Below, one piece after another: positions 51,250 through 62,352 of a stretch of 64,000 nucleotides of DNA. A program made the translations under genes and the position numbers. The stretch is from Fidelibacterota bacterium UBA6531 (GTDB lineage Bacteria; Fidelibacterota; Marinisomatia; Marinisomatales; TCS55). Position 1 is the first letter of the stretch, and the number at the start of each line of letters is the position of its first letter. The notes below the pieces were generated by a model. It saw only the letters and a list, made by a program, of their open reading frames with translations. It was not told the origin of the DNA and did not search any database. The DNA lies in the NCBI GenBank assembly GCA_002436185.1, contig DJKX01000040.1:1-64000 (forward strand), written 5' to 3'.

Positions 51250-52367
51250 AAGATTTATATGAAGTCTTGGGAGTCAGCAAAGACTCTTCCAAAGACGAAA
51301 TAAAAAAAGCGTATCGGAAAGTTGCTTTAAAAAATCATCCTGATAAAAATCCGGATGATAAGGAAGCTGAATCAAGGTTTAAAGAAGCTGCAGAAGCCTA
51401 CAGTGTATTGAGCAGCGACCAAAAGCGTCAGCAATATGATCAATTTGGTCATGCCGGTGTTGGTATGGGAAATCAATCTCAAGGCTTTAGTGGTGGCGGA
51501 TTCCATCATATGTCCATGGATGATATATTCAGTCAATTTGGAGATGTGTTTGGGGGAGATATATTTGGAAGCATTTTTGGCGGTAACAGGGGAGGCCAAA
51601 CAGTTCGTCGCGGGAAAGATCTGCGAGCGACGATAGAGTTAAAATATAGTGAGATTCTTATCGGAGTAGAAAAAACCATAAAAATTAAACGATTGGAGCA
51701 TTGTGATTCATGCCAGGGAAGCGGAGCCGCTCCCGGTGTAAGTCCAACTATGTGCCAACAATGCAACGGTGCAGGTCGAGTACGGCAAATGTCTCAGTCA
51801 TTTATTTTTCAATCAGTTGTGGAAAGAGAATGTCCTATTTGTAAAGGATCAGGTAAAGTTATCACAAAACCCTGTAAAAGCTGCAGCCATGGACTTGTGA
51901 GAAAAAGTGTTGCTGTAAAAGTAAAAATTCCTGCCGGTGTAGAATCAGGAAATTATATGCGATTAGACGGACAGGGAAACAAGGGAGAGTCCCGAAATTC
52001 TGCCGGTGACCTTGTTGTATTTTTTGAAGAGGAAAATCACCCTCATTTTATACGTGATGGTGAACATGTATTTCTGGAAGCAGTCATTTCATACAGTATG
52101 GCAGCTATGGGTACTGCCATTGATGTGCCAACGATTGATGGTACTAAAGTTAGTTTAAAAATTCCAGCGGGAATTCAATCCGGGCAAATTCTACGCATGC
52201 GAAAAAAAGGGTTCCCAATGTTACGTGGATCATCACACGGTGACCAATTAGTACGTATCCATGTTGAAACGCCATCAGGATTAAATAAAAAACAAAAAAC
52301 ATTATTTGAAGATTTGAAATCTCAAGAAAATAAAATTAAACAACCGTTTCGAAAAATTAAACTCTAA
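51246..52367 (+). CDS. dnaJ: Chaperone protein DnaJ
   Basis: A 373-residue type I J-protein. The J domain is at 1-65 with HPD at 31-33, a Gly/Phe-rich linker follows (about 73-110), then four zinc-binding motifs (CDSCQGSG, CQQCNGAG, CPICKGSG, CKSCSHG; the last lacks the final Gly of CxxCxGxG) and the substrate-binding C-domains. It delivers unfolded clients to DnaK. dnaK itself is not in this operon or window. Stop overlaps comEA (TAATG). Confidence 0.97.
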   Translation: MKDLYEVLGVSKDSSKDEIKKAYRKVALKNHPDKNPDDKEAESRFKEAAEAYSVLSSDQKRQQYDQFGHAGVGMGNQSQGFSGGGFHHMSMDDIFSQFGDVFGGDIFGSIFGGNRGGQTVRRGKDLRATIELKYSEILIGVEKTIKIKRLEHCDSCQGSGAAPGVSPTMCQQCNGAGRVRQMSQSFIFQSVVERECPICKGSGKVITKPCKSCSHGLVRKSVAVKVKIPAGVESGNYMRLDGQGNKGESRNSAGDLVVFFEEENHPHFIRDGEHVFLEAVISYSMAAMGTAIDVPTIDGTKVSLKIPAGIQSGQILRMRKKGFPMLRGSSHGDQLVRIHVETPSGLNKKQKTLFEDLKSQENKIKQPFRKIKL

Positions 52368-52798
52368 TGACTATCATTACTCAAAAAGAGAAGTTTATCT
52401 TTCAATTCTTAATCATATCTGTTGCAGTCGGGTTAGGTGTTGGTACAATCAAAAAAATATACTTTAAACCGAATTATTCCTCAAAAATTGAAAATGAAAT
52501 TTCAGAATTTCAATCTAAAAGCGCTGACATTGTAGTATCTGATTTAAATAAAGTTGACGTGCCTATATTAAAAACGGATGACATTAAACATAAGATTACC
52601 GTAAAATTGATTGATATTAATACAGCTCCAAAGATTGATTTGTTAACGTTACCGAAAATTGGCCCAGTTACTGCTGAAAGAATTATAACATATCGGGATG
52701 ATTATGGTCCTTTTAAATCGATTGATGACCTATTAAAGGTCAAGGGGATTGGAGTAAAAACGCTTAAAAAATTGAAACCTTTTATAAAAATAGATTAA
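52367..52798 (+). CDS. comEA: ComEA-like helix-hairpin-helix DNA-binding protein
   Basis: A 143-residue protein with one N-terminal membrane helix (about 9-26), a spacer, and a C-terminal tandem HhH domain: IDINTAPKIDLLTLPKIGPVT then AERIITYRDDYGPF and LLKVKGIGVKTLKKL. This is the ComEA plan, in which a membrane-anchored HhH domain binds incoming double-stranded DNA during transformation. dprA further downstream fits a competence role. It starts within the dnaJ stop and is followed at once by two pilus-like genes. Confidence 0.88.
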   Translation: MTIITQKEKFIFQFLIISVAVGLGVGTIKKIYFKPNYSSKIENEISEFQSKSADIVVSDLNKVDVPILKTDDIKHKITVKLIDINTAPKIDLLTLPKIGPVTAERIITYRDDYGPFKSIDDLLKVKGIGVKTLKKLKPFIKID

Positions 52799-52799
52799 T

Positions 52800-53555
52800 A
52801 TGAAAATAAAATTAAAAAAACGACAGTTTCGTTCTGATTTATTAGAATTGTTTATAGTGCTCACATTCATTTTTATGGTTATTACAATATATGTTCCAAA
52901 AGCAATTTGGGAAGAAGAGGCTCAAGCAGAAGATCAGAGTAGGTTTTATATACAAAATATTTTCGATGTGGAATCATTTTACAATACTTTGACTGATTCC
53001 TTCAACGTTGATGGACTTTGGGCAATTAACCTTATTAATGCTGTACGAGATTCAGTCATGGCTGATTCTACATATTTGGGTGAAAGAGTACTGTTTGTAG
53101 ATGGCAGGGATGTAGAGGTTAATATTCCAACTGGGTTCGATGTTGATTATGATACAACCTTTGGTTTTCCAAAAGTTCGACGGGATACAATTGTAGACAC
53201 TACACTTACAATTGTGATGTTTCTTGAAGAATTAGGTAGAAATGATACATTATTTATACAGCATAAAAAGTTTGCGGAATATGAAGAAAGGTCAAATTTC
53301 GTAGCCAAGATTGCCTCAGAATCAAAAGAACGATCTGAGTTGACTAATTATTATGATTCCTATCAACCGAATGAGACAATGCTCCACTGTCCATTGACCA
53401 ATGAACTTTACAAAATTGATATCGCAGATGATAAAAATAGTGTTCGTGTGGCAAGTCCAATTACTGATTTATATAAAGAAAGCCGCTATTTAATATTTTC
53501 CTTTAAAGCTCACAATCACGGATATATTAACGACGGAATTCGCAGCTGGGATTAA
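52800..53555 (+). CDS. Membrane-anchored protein with pilin-like N-terminus
   Basis: A 251-residue protein. Residues 11-33 align with a type IV pilin/pseudopilin leader and helix: after Arg11 comes SDLLELFIVLTFIFMVITIY, with Glu16 at the position of pilin Glu5 and a 20-residue hydrophobic helix. The processing Gly is Arg here, so prepilin peptidase cleavage is doubtful. The rest is acidic, with no family I recognise; conserved-looking parts are MLHCPLTNELYKIDIADDKN and the end HNHGYINDGIRSW, which reads like a pseudopilin C-terminal segment. It lies between comEA and a GspL/PilM-N-like gene, which supports a secretion or DNA-uptake pseudopilus role. Confidence 0.6.
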   Translation: MKIKLKKRQFRSDLLELFIVLTFIFMVITIYVPKAIWEEEAQAEDQSRFYIQNIFDVESFYNTLTDSFNVDGLWAINLINAVRDSVMADSTYLGERVLFVDGRDVEVNIPTGFDVDYDTTFGFPKVRRDTIVDTTLTIVMFLEELGRNDTLFIQHKKFAEYEERSNFVAKIASESKERSELTNYYDSYQPNETMLHCPLTNELYKIDIADDKNSVRVASPITDLYKESRYLIFSFKAHNHGYINDGIRSWD

Positions 53556-53571
53556 CGCTGTTAGGTCCGCA

Positions 53572-55299
53572 GTGATTTATCTCTCATTTAACGAATCATC
53601 ACTTTTGTGTTCTGTTTGGTCACAACAGAATGAAAAACCTTTCCTGACGCAAATAACACTGATTCCACTTACAGGTGATTTAGATGCTGCCCGCGGCGAT
53701 GATTCCCTATTTAATGCAATTTTAGAGCAAGCATTCAAAGCCTTATCCAGTGAAATTCAAATGGATGGACATGATGCTTATGTAACTATTCCGGATTATT
53801 GGGCACATCATGATTTTACAGAAGTGGATGCAAATATGGGTTCGGATGATTCCTGGGAATATATCTTATGGCAAAAGGAACAGCGTTTAGGAGAAAAAGC
53901 ATTAGATTATCTAACATATGCTGAAAACATTCAAGGTAACATGAAACATGTAGTTCATCTTCCCACATTACTTATGTCTGACATTAAACTTTCCATCAGT
54001 GAATTTGGCGCTGAACCTATTTGGCTTGGGACTGAATCCATGGCATTTACCGGTCCGACAAAACGAACATACGGCGTTATCAGCGAAGTTGGAAACGGAT
54101 ATGACTTATTTGTGATTAAAGGAAATGATCTTTATGCCGGGAGTGCCAGGCAGGTAAAAGGAGAGTGGAAAGTATCTAAATCATTTGGGTTTAAATCTGA
54201 TTTAGAAGAAATATTAACAGTTTATGAAAAAGCTCCGCGGAAAAATTTGAGCCCTGTTTATACACTTGATAGATTATCTGATAAAAAGCAATCCCACTGG
54301 ACAAACAATAAACTCCAGCATATTAAACCTTTTGATAAAGTCAGTGATGAGAACGCAGATGATTTGGATAAAATGCCATATCATTTGTTATCCATTCAAA
54401 GTATAATGGTTGATGACAAATTCAGCAGATCAAATATGAATTTATTTTCGACAGCCGGATTGATAGAAAAAATTGAAGCGCCACAAGTCGAAGAAAAAAC
54501 AATTCAAAAAGAAGACAAAGTAAGAACAAAAAAAAAGGAATCAAGAAAAAAGAAAAAGATCAAAAAAAGTAAAACAATTGATTTACATAATGTTGTTGTT
54601 TTATTAACGACAATTATAATTCTTTTATCATTTGCTATGTCTATATATCTAAAAAAGTCAGAGACTCAAACCGTACCAAAACGTGATGTAATTGTTCAAA
54701 AAATAATACCTCAAAAAGAGAAAGTAAAATCCATAAATGAGCAAACCCAAATTTTCCCACAACCACTTATGGATATTATGCATAATTCAATTTCTATAAT
54801 GAAGGGTATGCAATATGTATTCGAAAAATTTCCATTTAAGAATGTTACTTTTCTTTCAGCGAGTGAAAGGGATTTACAACTGGAAATTGTAAATGGAGAA
54901 GAATTAGGCGTTGATTTACTCCCATTAGGTTCCATGATTAATTATAATGTGGAAGGAATAGAATGCTGTGATGGTTTTAAACATTTTTATGATTTTCTTT
55001 TACCTGAAACATCAGAAACGCTTTCTACTGAAATTGACAGTACTGAATCACTTCAGGCATCTTTTTCAAATTTAAATCTCCATGTTGAAAAGCTTGACTC
55101 CATTGATAAAGGAAAATTCAAACAAACACCCTACATTCTTAAAGCAAATAGTGAAGAAAAGATGAAAGCTGCTTTTTCTGTTTTGTTGGAGCAAAACCAC
55201 AATATTGCATTAAGAAAAGCTGTAGTGAAAACAAAGCCTGAATCAGGAGAATCACAGTCTGTTTTTTATATTTCAGTTTTTGAGCGCAAAGGTGACTGA
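53572..55299 (+). CDS. GspL- or PilM/PilN-like single-pass assembly protein
   Basis: A 575-residue protein from GTG 53572. Residues 1-270 look like a degraded actin-like (PilM/GspL) cytoplasmic domain with alternating strands and helices (MIYLSFNESSLLCSVWS, DAYVTIPDYWAHHDF, RTYGVISEVGNGYDLFVI). SNMNLFSTAG (287-296) is the place where PilN has INLLP. A Lys-rich stretch (about 310-335) precedes a single membrane helix (340-360), and a periplasmic region with a coil and a ferredoxin-like domain follows. This is the bitopic plan of GspL, the assembly-platform protein of type II secretion and pilus machines. The homology is weak by eye. It runs into rsmD by TGATG. Confidence 0.5.
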   Translation: MIYLSFNESSLLCSVWSQQNEKPFLTQITLIPLTGDLDAARGDDSLFNAILEQAFKALSSEIQMDGHDAYVTIPDYWAHHDFTEVDANMGSDDSWEYILWQKEQRLGEKALDYLTYAENIQGNMKHVVHLPTLLMSDIKLSISEFGAEPIWLGTESMAFTGPTKRTYGVISEVGNGYDLFVIKGNDLYAGSARQVKGEWKVSKSFGFKSDLEEILTVYEKAPRKNLSPVYTLDRLSDKKQSHWTNNKLQHIKPFDKVSDENADDLDKMPYHLLSIQSIMVDDKFSRSNMNLFSTAGLIEKIEAPQVEEKTIQKEDKVRTKKKESRKKKKIKKSKTIDLHNVVVLLTTIIILLSFAMSIYLKKSETQTVPKRDVIVQKIIPQKEKVKSINEQTQIFPQPLMDIMHNSISIMKGMQYVFEKFPFKNVTFLSASERDLQLEIVNGEELGVDLLPLGSMINYNVEGIECCDGFKHFYDFLLPETSETLSTEIDSTESLQASFSNLNLHVEKLDSIDKGKFKQTPYILKANSEEKMKAAFSVLLEQNHNIALRKAVVKTKPESGESQSVFYISVFERKGD

Positions 55300-55805
55300 T
55301 GCGCATTCTGTCCGGCCGCTTCAAGGGCCGCTCAATTAAGACTGTTTCGACTACTTCTTACCGACCTACACAATCTCGCATCCGAAAAAGCCTTTTTGAT
55401 ATTCTCGGGCCGCTGGATGGGTTATCATTTCTTGATCTTTATTCCGGCAGCGGTATTATTGGTTTTGAAGCAGCAAGCAGGGGTGCTGCCGATATAACAT
55501 TTGTGGAAAATGATTATACTTCATTTAGATTATTGCATGAGAATGCGGAGAAGTTTGATAAAAATATATTTTCGTTAATAAAGAAAAATGTATTGATTTT
55601 TCTTAACACACGTAATAAATATGACATCATTTTTGCAGATCCACCTTATGCGTGTAAAGAGTTGCCAGAACTGGTTAAATTATGCCCTGAACATATTGCA
55701 CCTTCTGGTACATTCATCCTTGAAACCAAAACAGGAGTCAAATTACCTGAAGCGACAGATGTGCGAAAATATGGTGATACACAACTAAATTTCTGGAAAA
55801 TATGA
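55299..55805 (+). CDS. rsmD: 16S rRNA (guanine966-N2)-methyltransferase RsmD
   Basis: A 168-residue Rossmann methyltransferase: start MRILSGRFKGRSIKT, RPTQSRIRKSLFDIL, SAM-binding FLDLYSGSGIIGFEAASRGA, and catalytic ADPPY (115-119). RsmD methylates G966 of 16S rRNA. It is usually next to coaD, as here (ATGA overlap), which supports the call. Slightly short compared with the 190-residue norm. Confidence 0.93.
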   Translation: MRILSGRFKGRSIKTVSTTSYRPTQSRIRKSLFDILGPLDGLSFLDLYSGSGIIGFEAASRGAADITFVENDYTSFRLLHENAEKFDKNIFSLIKKNVLIFLNTRNKYDIIFADPPYACKELPELVKLCPEHIAPSGTFILETKTGVKLPEATDVRKYGDTQLNFWKI

Positions 55806-56281
55806 AAAAAATAATTTACCCCGGTACATTTGATCCAATTACTAACGGCCATTTGGATATAGCAGAACGAGCATCAAAATTATTTGATGAATTAATTTTT
55901 GTTGTTGCGAATAATCCGGACAAGAATCAGTTATTTTCCGTCGAAGAACGTATGAAGATGATAAGTAAATCAACAGATCATTTATCTAATGTAAAAGTAG
56001 AATCAACTAAATTGTTAACAGTTGATTTTGCAAAGAATAATTCGGCGCTGGCTATTATTAGAGGATTAAGGCATGTCAGTGATTTTGAATTTGAGTTTCA
56101 AATGGCCATGATGAATTATCATTTAGCGCCGGAAATAACCACTATTTTTATGATGCCTAGCGAAAAATATGTTCACTTGAATTCGACTGTAATAAAAGAT
56201 ATTGCAAAATTATATGGTAATGTATCCGATTATGTTCCGGAGTATGTTTTGGAGCAATTACAACTGAAATTGAATAACTGA
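55802..56281 (+). CDS. coaD: Phosphopantetheine adenylyltransferase
   Basis: A 159-residue enzyme with YPGTFDPITNGHLDI (T/HxGH nucleotidyltransferase motif), ALAIIRGLRHVSDFEFEFQMAMMN and the C-terminal VHLNSTVIKDIAKL, all diagnostic of CoaD. It makes dephospho-CoA from 4'-phosphopantetheine and ATP. Overlaps rsmD. Confidence 0.96.
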   Translation: MKKIIYPGTFDPITNGHLDIAERASKLFDELIFVVANNPDKNQLFSVEERMKMISKSTDHLSNVKVESTKLLTVDFAKNNSALAIIRGLRHVSDFEFEFQMAMMNYHLAPEITTIFMMPSEKYVHLNSTVIKDIAKLYGNVSDYVPEYVLEQLQLKLNN

Positions 56282-56338
56282 ATTTTTGTAAATTCCTTGG
56301 CTTTTTAAGTCTATTCCAATCTAAACTAAACAAACGAA

Positions 56339-56596
56339 ATGCCGTCATACGATTATATCTGTAAAAAGTGTGGACATACATTTGAACTTTTTCAATCCAT
56401 GTCCGACTCACCTCGTAAAACATGCCCAGTATGTAAGGGTGTCGTCAGACGATTGGTAAGTGGTGGATCCGGATTAATATTCAAGGGATCAGGATTTTAT
56501 TTAACCGATTATAAAAATGGCAAAAAGGATCCAAAAGACAAAAAAGAAACCAAAAATAAAGAAAAGCCTAAAAAAATAAAGAAAGAACAAAACTAA
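56339..56596 (+). CDS. FmdB-family zinc-ribbon protein
   Basis: An 85-residue protein with CKKCGHTFE (Cys8, Cys11) and CPVCKG (Cys29, Cys32) forming a CxxC...CxxC zinc ribbon, in the FmdB regulatory-protein style [20 protein letters not shown]. The last 30 residues are Lys-rich and disordered. Its stop overlaps icd (TAATG). Function in the family is poorly known; regulator or chaperone roles have been proposed. Confidence 0.9.
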   Translation: MPSYDYICKKCGHTFELFQSMSDSPRKTCPVCKGVVRRLVSGGSGLIFKGSGFYLTDYKNGKKDPKDKKETKNKEKPKKIKKEQN

Positions 56597-57837
56597 TGTC
56601 TGAAAATTTTCATTATACTATACCGACTGAAGGTAAAAAGATTACAAACAAAAATGATCAACTGATTATACCTGATAATCCGATCATTCCATTTATCGAA
56701 GGGGATGGAATTGGCCCGGATATCTGGCATGCGACAGAAATGGTCATTAATGCAGCAGTCAAAAAAGCATTTGATGGTAAGCGTAAAATACATTGGATGG
56801 AAATTTATGCAGGGGAAAAATCCTATAATGATTATGGCAAATGGCTTCCCGACGAGACTCCGGAAGCGATAAAGAATTATCACATTGCTATTAAAGGTCC
56901 GTTGACAACTCCGGTCGGCGGCGGTATTCGCAGTTTAAATGTATCCTTACGGCAAATATTGGATCTTTATGCATGTATCCGACCTGTAAGACACTTTGAA
57001 GGTGTACCCAGCCCAGTTGCAAAACCCGGTGCCCTTAATGTCGTTATTTTCAGAGAAAATACTGAAGATGTATACGCTGGAATAGAATGGGAAAGCGGCT
57101 CTGACATTGCGAATCGAATTATTAAAATGATCAAAGAAGAGTATCAAAAAGATATACGGGAAAATTCCGGTATTGGTATAAAACCAATCAGTCCCTTTGG
57201 AACTAAACGATTGGTCAGGAAAGCGATTCAATATGCGATAAATAATAACAGAAAAAATGTTACGTTAGTGCACAAAGGTAATATTATGAAATATACTGAA
57301 GGTGCATTTCGCGACTGGGGTTATGAATTGACAAAAGAGGAATTTCCTGATTCTGCTATTACTGAAGCAGTGTTTTGGGATGAATATTCAGGAATGGTAC
57401 GTGATAAAGTTGTTGTTAAGGATAGGATAGCAGATGCCATGTTTCAGCAGATTTTACTTCGCCCGGAAGAATATAATGTTATTGCTACTTCGAATTTGAA
57501 TGGTGATTATTTATCTGATGCCTGTGCAGCGCAAGTCGGTGGATTAGGAATGGCGCCGGGAGCGAATATATCTGATGACATAGCATTGTTTGAAGCAACT
57601 CATGGAACGGCACCTAAATATACAAATCAGGATAAGGTGAATCCCGGTTCACTTATTCTTTCCGCTGTGATGATGCTGGACCACATGAAATGGCGAGAAG
57701 CGGGAAGTATAATCATTGATGCTATACGTAAAACAATCCGTCAAAAGAAAGTTACATACGATCTCGAAAGACAAATGACTGATGCAACCAAACTGACTAC
57801 ATCTGGATTTGCCGAAGCAATTATCACTAATATGTAA
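56596..57837 (+). CDS. icd: Isocitrate dehydrogenase, NADP-dependent
   Basis: A 413-residue enzyme matching E. coli Icd throughout: [29 protein letters not shown] with the substrate Ser and Arg cluster, [24 protein letters not shown], and [17 protein letters not shown] [17 protein letters not shown]. The cofactor site keeps Lys-Tyr in [16 protein letters not shown] and Tyr/Arg in TYDLERQM, the residues that hold the 2'-phosphate, so NADP is expected. It oxidises isocitrate to 2-oxoglutarate in the TCA cycle. A rho-independent terminator follows. Confidence 0.96.
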   Translation: MSENFHYTIPTEGKKITNKNDQLIIPDNPIIPFIEGDGIGPDIWHATEMVINAAVKKAFDGKRKIHWMEIYAGEKSYNDYGKWLPDETPEAIKNYHIAIKGPLTTPVGGGIRSLNVSLRQILDLYACIRPVRHFEGVPSPVAKPGALNVVIFRENTEDVYAGIEWESGSDIANRIIKMIKEEYQKDIRENSGIGIKPISPFGTKRLVRKAIQYAINNNRKNVTLVHKGNIMKYTEGAFRDWGYELTKEEFPDSAITEAVFWDEYSGMVRDKVVVKDRIADAMFQQILLRPEEYNVIATSNLNGDYLSDACAAQVGGLGMAPGANISDDIALFEATHGTAPKYTNQDKVNPGSLILSAVMMLDHMKWREAGSIIIDAIRKTIRQKKVTYDLERQMTDATKLTTSGFAEAIITNM

Positions 57838-57859
57838 CTCCAAACTCATTTTGTAAATA

Positions 57860-59961
<2,102 letters not shown>

Positions 59962-60009
59962 CTCATTTGCTAATTTCCACGCCGTAAAATAAACAAAACA
60001 AAAACACTT

Positions 60010-60100
60010 GGAGAGGTGGCCGAGCTGGCTGAAGGCGCTCGCCTGCTAAGTGAGTAATCGGGGATAACCTGGTTCGAGAGTTCGAATCTCTCCCTCTCCG
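60010..60100 (+). tRNA. tRNA-Ser (GCT)
   Basis: Acceptor GGAGAGG pairs with CCTCTCC, discriminator G. The anticodon arm CTCGC-CTGCTAA-GTGAG gives GCT, a long type II variable arm follows, and the T-arm contains GTTCGAATC. Ninety-one bases, CCA not encoded. Confidence 0.96.
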
Positions 60101-60117
60101 CACTTTCAATAGACGAT

Positions 60118-60143
60118 AAACCCTGCATAAGCGGGGTTTTTTG
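60118..60143 (+). terminator. Terminator after tRNA-Ser
   Basis: A 9-bp stem AAACCCTGC / GCGGGGTTT (one G-T pair) with loop ATAA and a T-run, 17 bases after the tRNA. Confidence 0.9.
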
Positions 60144-60206
60144 TTTTTTCTGCAATAGTTCTTACATTCCGCTGTGAAGAAGATTGTATATGTGAGCTTT
60201 TAGAAG

Positions 60207-60335
60207 ATGGGTAGAAATAGAAATAAATTAGAACGGTGGTTAGATAAACACAATCACTTTATGGAATTCCTAAGAACTATATTAGCGTTCTGTGTATTCT
60301 GTTTACAGATTTATATCCTATTAAAATTAGTTTAA
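60207..60335 (+). CDS. Possible 42-residue single-helix membrane protein
   Basis: An ATG frame of 42 codons: a basic, hydrophilic start (MGRNRNKLERWLDKHNHF) followed by one strongly hydrophobic helix (residues 25-42, ILAFCVFCLQIYILLKLV). Positive-inside charge and clean helix look like a real small membrane protein, and the frame sits alone between two terminators, as an independent transcription unit would. The ribosome site is poor (TAGAAG close to the ATG). Alternatively the unit is a small RNA. No known family recognised. Confidence 0.4.
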   Translation: MGRNRNKLERWLDKHNHFMEFLRTILAFCVFCLQIYILLKLV

Positions 60336-60371
60336 TTAATTTAGAAAGTAGGAATAGGATTTAAGCAAGAT

Positions 60372-60393
60372 CCCCACATTTGTGGGGTTTTTT
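60372..60393 (+). terminator. Rho-independent terminator
   Basis: CCCCAC, loop ATTT, GTGGGG followed by six T. It would end transcription of the small unit at 60207-60335, or shield umuD from read-through. Confidence 0.88.
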
Positions 60394-60407
60394 GTTTCTA
60401 GACATTC

Positions 60408-60422
60408 TCCTTCAGAATGACA
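60408..60422 (-). repeat. Remnant of the 112-bp interspersed repeat
   Basis: These 15 bases (TCCTTCAGAATGACA) are the exact reverse complement of 62353-62367, one end of the full element beyond umuC. The rest of the element is absent here. Confidence 0.7.
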
Positions 60423-60451
60423 TCATAGTGTTTTCCTGCGTAATATTGTCC

Positions 60452-60913
60452 ATGAATGATCTGCGGTTAAACAAGATTTCAGAATCAGAAGAGTTGGAAT
60501 TCTATTCCGCAGAAACGGCAACGGATCTAAAAATTCCTCTTTTTGAATCCGGAGTCAGCGCAGGGTTTCCTTCACCGGCAGACGATTATCTTGATTTGCC
60601 CATCGACCTCAACGAATTTCTTATCAAGCATCCGGCTGCTACGTTTTACGTACGAGTAAAAGGAGATTCCATGGAAGGGGCGGGAATTAAAAATGGTGAC
60701 TTGCTTATTGTGGATCGCGCCGAAGAACCCCGCAGCAACAGCATTGTTCTGGGCGTTATTGATGGCGATTTCACCGTGAAACGTATTCGAAAGAAAGGTG
60801 GCGAGTTATACCTCATACCGGACAATCCGGACTTTAAACCCATCAAGATTGATGATAATATGGACTTCCAGGTCTGGGGCGTAGTGACATACGTAGTCCA
60901 TAAGCCGGAATAA
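60452..60913 (+). CDS. umuD: UmuD-like SOS mutagenesis peptidase
   Basis: About 153 residues from ATG 60452. The self-cleavage site is Ala37-Gly38 in [13 protein letters not shown]; the Ser-Lys dyad is Ser73 in GDSMEGAGI and Lys110 in GDFTVKRI, with spacings (35 and 37 residues) equal to those of E. coli UmuD. After RecA-stimulated cleavage, UmuD' joins UmuC as polymerase V. It is too short for LexA and lacks a helix-turn-helix. Two bases separate it from umuC. More GC-rich than the flanking genes. Confidence 0.93.
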   Translation: MNDLRLNKISESEELEFYSAETATDLKIPLFESGVSAGFPSPADDYLDLPIDLNEFLIKHPAATFYVRVKGDSMEGAGIKNGDLLIVDRAEEPRSNSIVLGVIDGDFTVKRIRKKGGELYLIPDNPDFKPIKIDDNMDFQVWGVVTYVVHKPE

Positions 60914-60915
60914 CC

Positions 60916-62178
60916 ATGTTCGCCCTCGTTGACTGTAATAATTTCTACGCCTCCTGCGAGCGGGTCTTTGATCCTCACTTGGAGGGGCGTCCCATCGTGG
61001 TCCTGTCCAATAACGACGGCTGTGTCATTGCCCGGTCCAACGAAGCCAAGGCCTTGGGCATTGCCATGGGCGAGCCGGCCTTTAAAAAGGAGGATGTCTA
61101 CGCCAAACACAACGTGGCCGTCTTTTCCTCCAATTTCGCCCTCTACGGCGATATGTCCCAGCGGGTCATGCGCACCCTGGCCCACCACAGCGCCGTCATG
61201 GAGATCTATTCCATTGATGAGGCATTTTTGGATTGCTCCGGCCTCACGGCCGATGGTCTGGATCGGTTCGGGTTCGACCTGCGAAACACAGTGAAACAGT
61301 GGACGGGCATTCCCGTGTCCATTGGCGTGGCGCCCACCAAAACATTGGCCAAGGTGGCCAATCATATTGCCAAGCGCCTCCCGGACAATTCCGGTGTCTG
61401 TGTTCTTTCAAGGGATGAAACCATTGAATATTGCCTGAAAAAACTCCCGGTGGAAAAGCTCTGGGGCGTAGGGCGGAGGTATGCACGATTTTTACGTTCC
61501 TGGGGGATCAATACCGCCTGGGACCTGCGGCGCATGCCGGAAGGCTGGGTGAAGGAGCATATGACAGTGGTGGGACTCCGTCTACAGAAAGAATTGAAAG
61601 GGGAGCCATGCATTCCATTAGAGGAGCAACCCCAGAAAAAGAAGGAGATCTGCACGTCCCGTTCCTTTGGTACTATGGTGACAGAACTGGATGAGCTGAA
61701 ACAGGCTGTCTCCATGTATGCCACCCGCTGCGCCGAAAAACTCCGAGCTCAACATTCCTGCACCAACCTGGTGAATGTTTTTCTCCACACCAATCCATTC
61801 CGCCCGGACCTTCCCCAATACAAGAATGTCCGTCTGGTGCGCCTGCCGGTGGCATCTAACAGTACCTTGGTCGTGGCGCAAGCGGCGTTGCGAGGGCTGG
61901 AGTCTATTTTCAAGGAAGGGTATCATTATAAAAAAGCCGGTGTTATTGTCAGCGGACTCGTTTCCGCCAACACGGTTCAGTACAATTTATTCCATCCCAC
62001 GGACGAGGACCGCCATATGCGCCTCATGGATGCTATGGATATAGTGAACGACAGGGAAGGACGAGACGTATTGCGCATCGCAGAGCAGGACTTTGACCGC
62101 CGTTGGACCCTGCGCCAGGAACGTCTATCTCCGTGCTATACCACCCGCTGGGCCGACTTTATGACCATCTCGGTATGA
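60916..62178 (+). CDS. umuC: Error-prone DNA polymerase V subunit UmuC
   Basis: A 420-residue Y-family polymerase: catalytic Asp in [35 protein letters not shown], and [12 protein letters not shown] with the Asp-Glu pair, then HhH region [23 protein letters not shown] and [11 protein letters not shown], ending in a little-finger domain and UmuC-specific tail. Translesion synthesis with UmuD'. Composition is strikingly GC-rich for this window (39 G/C in 60 bases at 61021-61080), pointing to horizontal acquisition, and repeats lie on both sides of the pair. Confidence 0.96.
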   Translation: MFALVDCNNFYASCERVFDPHLEGRPIVVLSNNDGCVIARSNEAKALGIAMGEPAFKKEDVYAKHNVAVFSSNFALYGDMSQRVMRTLAHHSAVMEIYSIDEAFLDCSGLTADGLDRFGFDLRNTVKQWTGIPVSIGVAPTKTLAKVANHIAKRLPDNSGVCVLSRDETIEYCLKKLPVEKLWGVGRRYARFLRSWGINTAWDLRRMPEGWVKEHMTVVGLRLQKELKGEPCIPLEEQPQKKKEICTSRSFGTMVTELDELKQAVSMYATRCAEKLRAQHSCTNLVNVFLHTNPFRPDLPQYKNVRLVRLPVASNSTLVVAQAALRGLESIFKEGYHYKKAGVIVSGLVSANTVQYNLFHPTDEDRHMRLMDAMDIVNDREGRDVLRIAEQDFDRRWTLRQERLSPCYTTRWADFMTISV

Positions 62179-62249
62179 AACGATAATTCCCCCCTTCTAA
62201 AGGGAACAAAAAATTAGTGAAGAGGTAAAGTTTTAAAAATAATGCTGTT

Positions 62250-62323
62250 AACCACCCCATGATCCCCTCCTTGAACAAGAAGGAGGGGTCTCGCCTGCCT
62301 GCCGGTCAGGCAGGGGGGTGGTT
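62250..62323. repeat. Nested inverted-repeat element
   Basis: Outer arms AACCACCCC (62250-62258) and GGGGTGGTT (62315-62323); inner arms CCCCTCCTT (62264-62272) and AAGGAGGGG (62280-62288); and the 21-bp palindrome packed between the inner and outer right arms. It would fold into a branched hairpin. Looks like an interspersed, non-coding repeat. Confidence 0.8.
62294..62314. repeat. 21-bp palindromic element, second copy
   Basis: CCTGCCTG, centre CCGGT, CAGGCAGG. Same 8-bp arms as the element at 5841-5860, with a 5-base instead of 4-base centre. Confidence 0.85.
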
Positions 62324-62352
62324 GAGAAATTTTCAATAATTAACATATTACT

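Larger units (their letters stand above)
60101..60451 (+). other. 350-base gap: two terminators, a small frame, a repeat remnant
   Basis: Between tRNA-Ser and umuD there is no large gene. It holds a terminator after the tRNA, a possible 42-codon membrane-protein frame, a second terminator, and a 15-base remnant of the interspersed repeat found in full at 62353. No LexA-type operator (CTGT-N8-ACAG) was found before umuD. Confidence 0.7.

Noticed and set aside
60394..60451. SOS box upstream of umuD
   Set aside because: No CTGT-N8-ACAG or GAAC-N4-GTTC type operator is visible; the lineage may use a different LexA site.
60646..61365. A 239-codon open frame on the minus strand across umuD and umuC
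   Set aside because: It mirrors the GC-rich coding strand of umuDC, has no family motif, and the plus-strand genes are complete.
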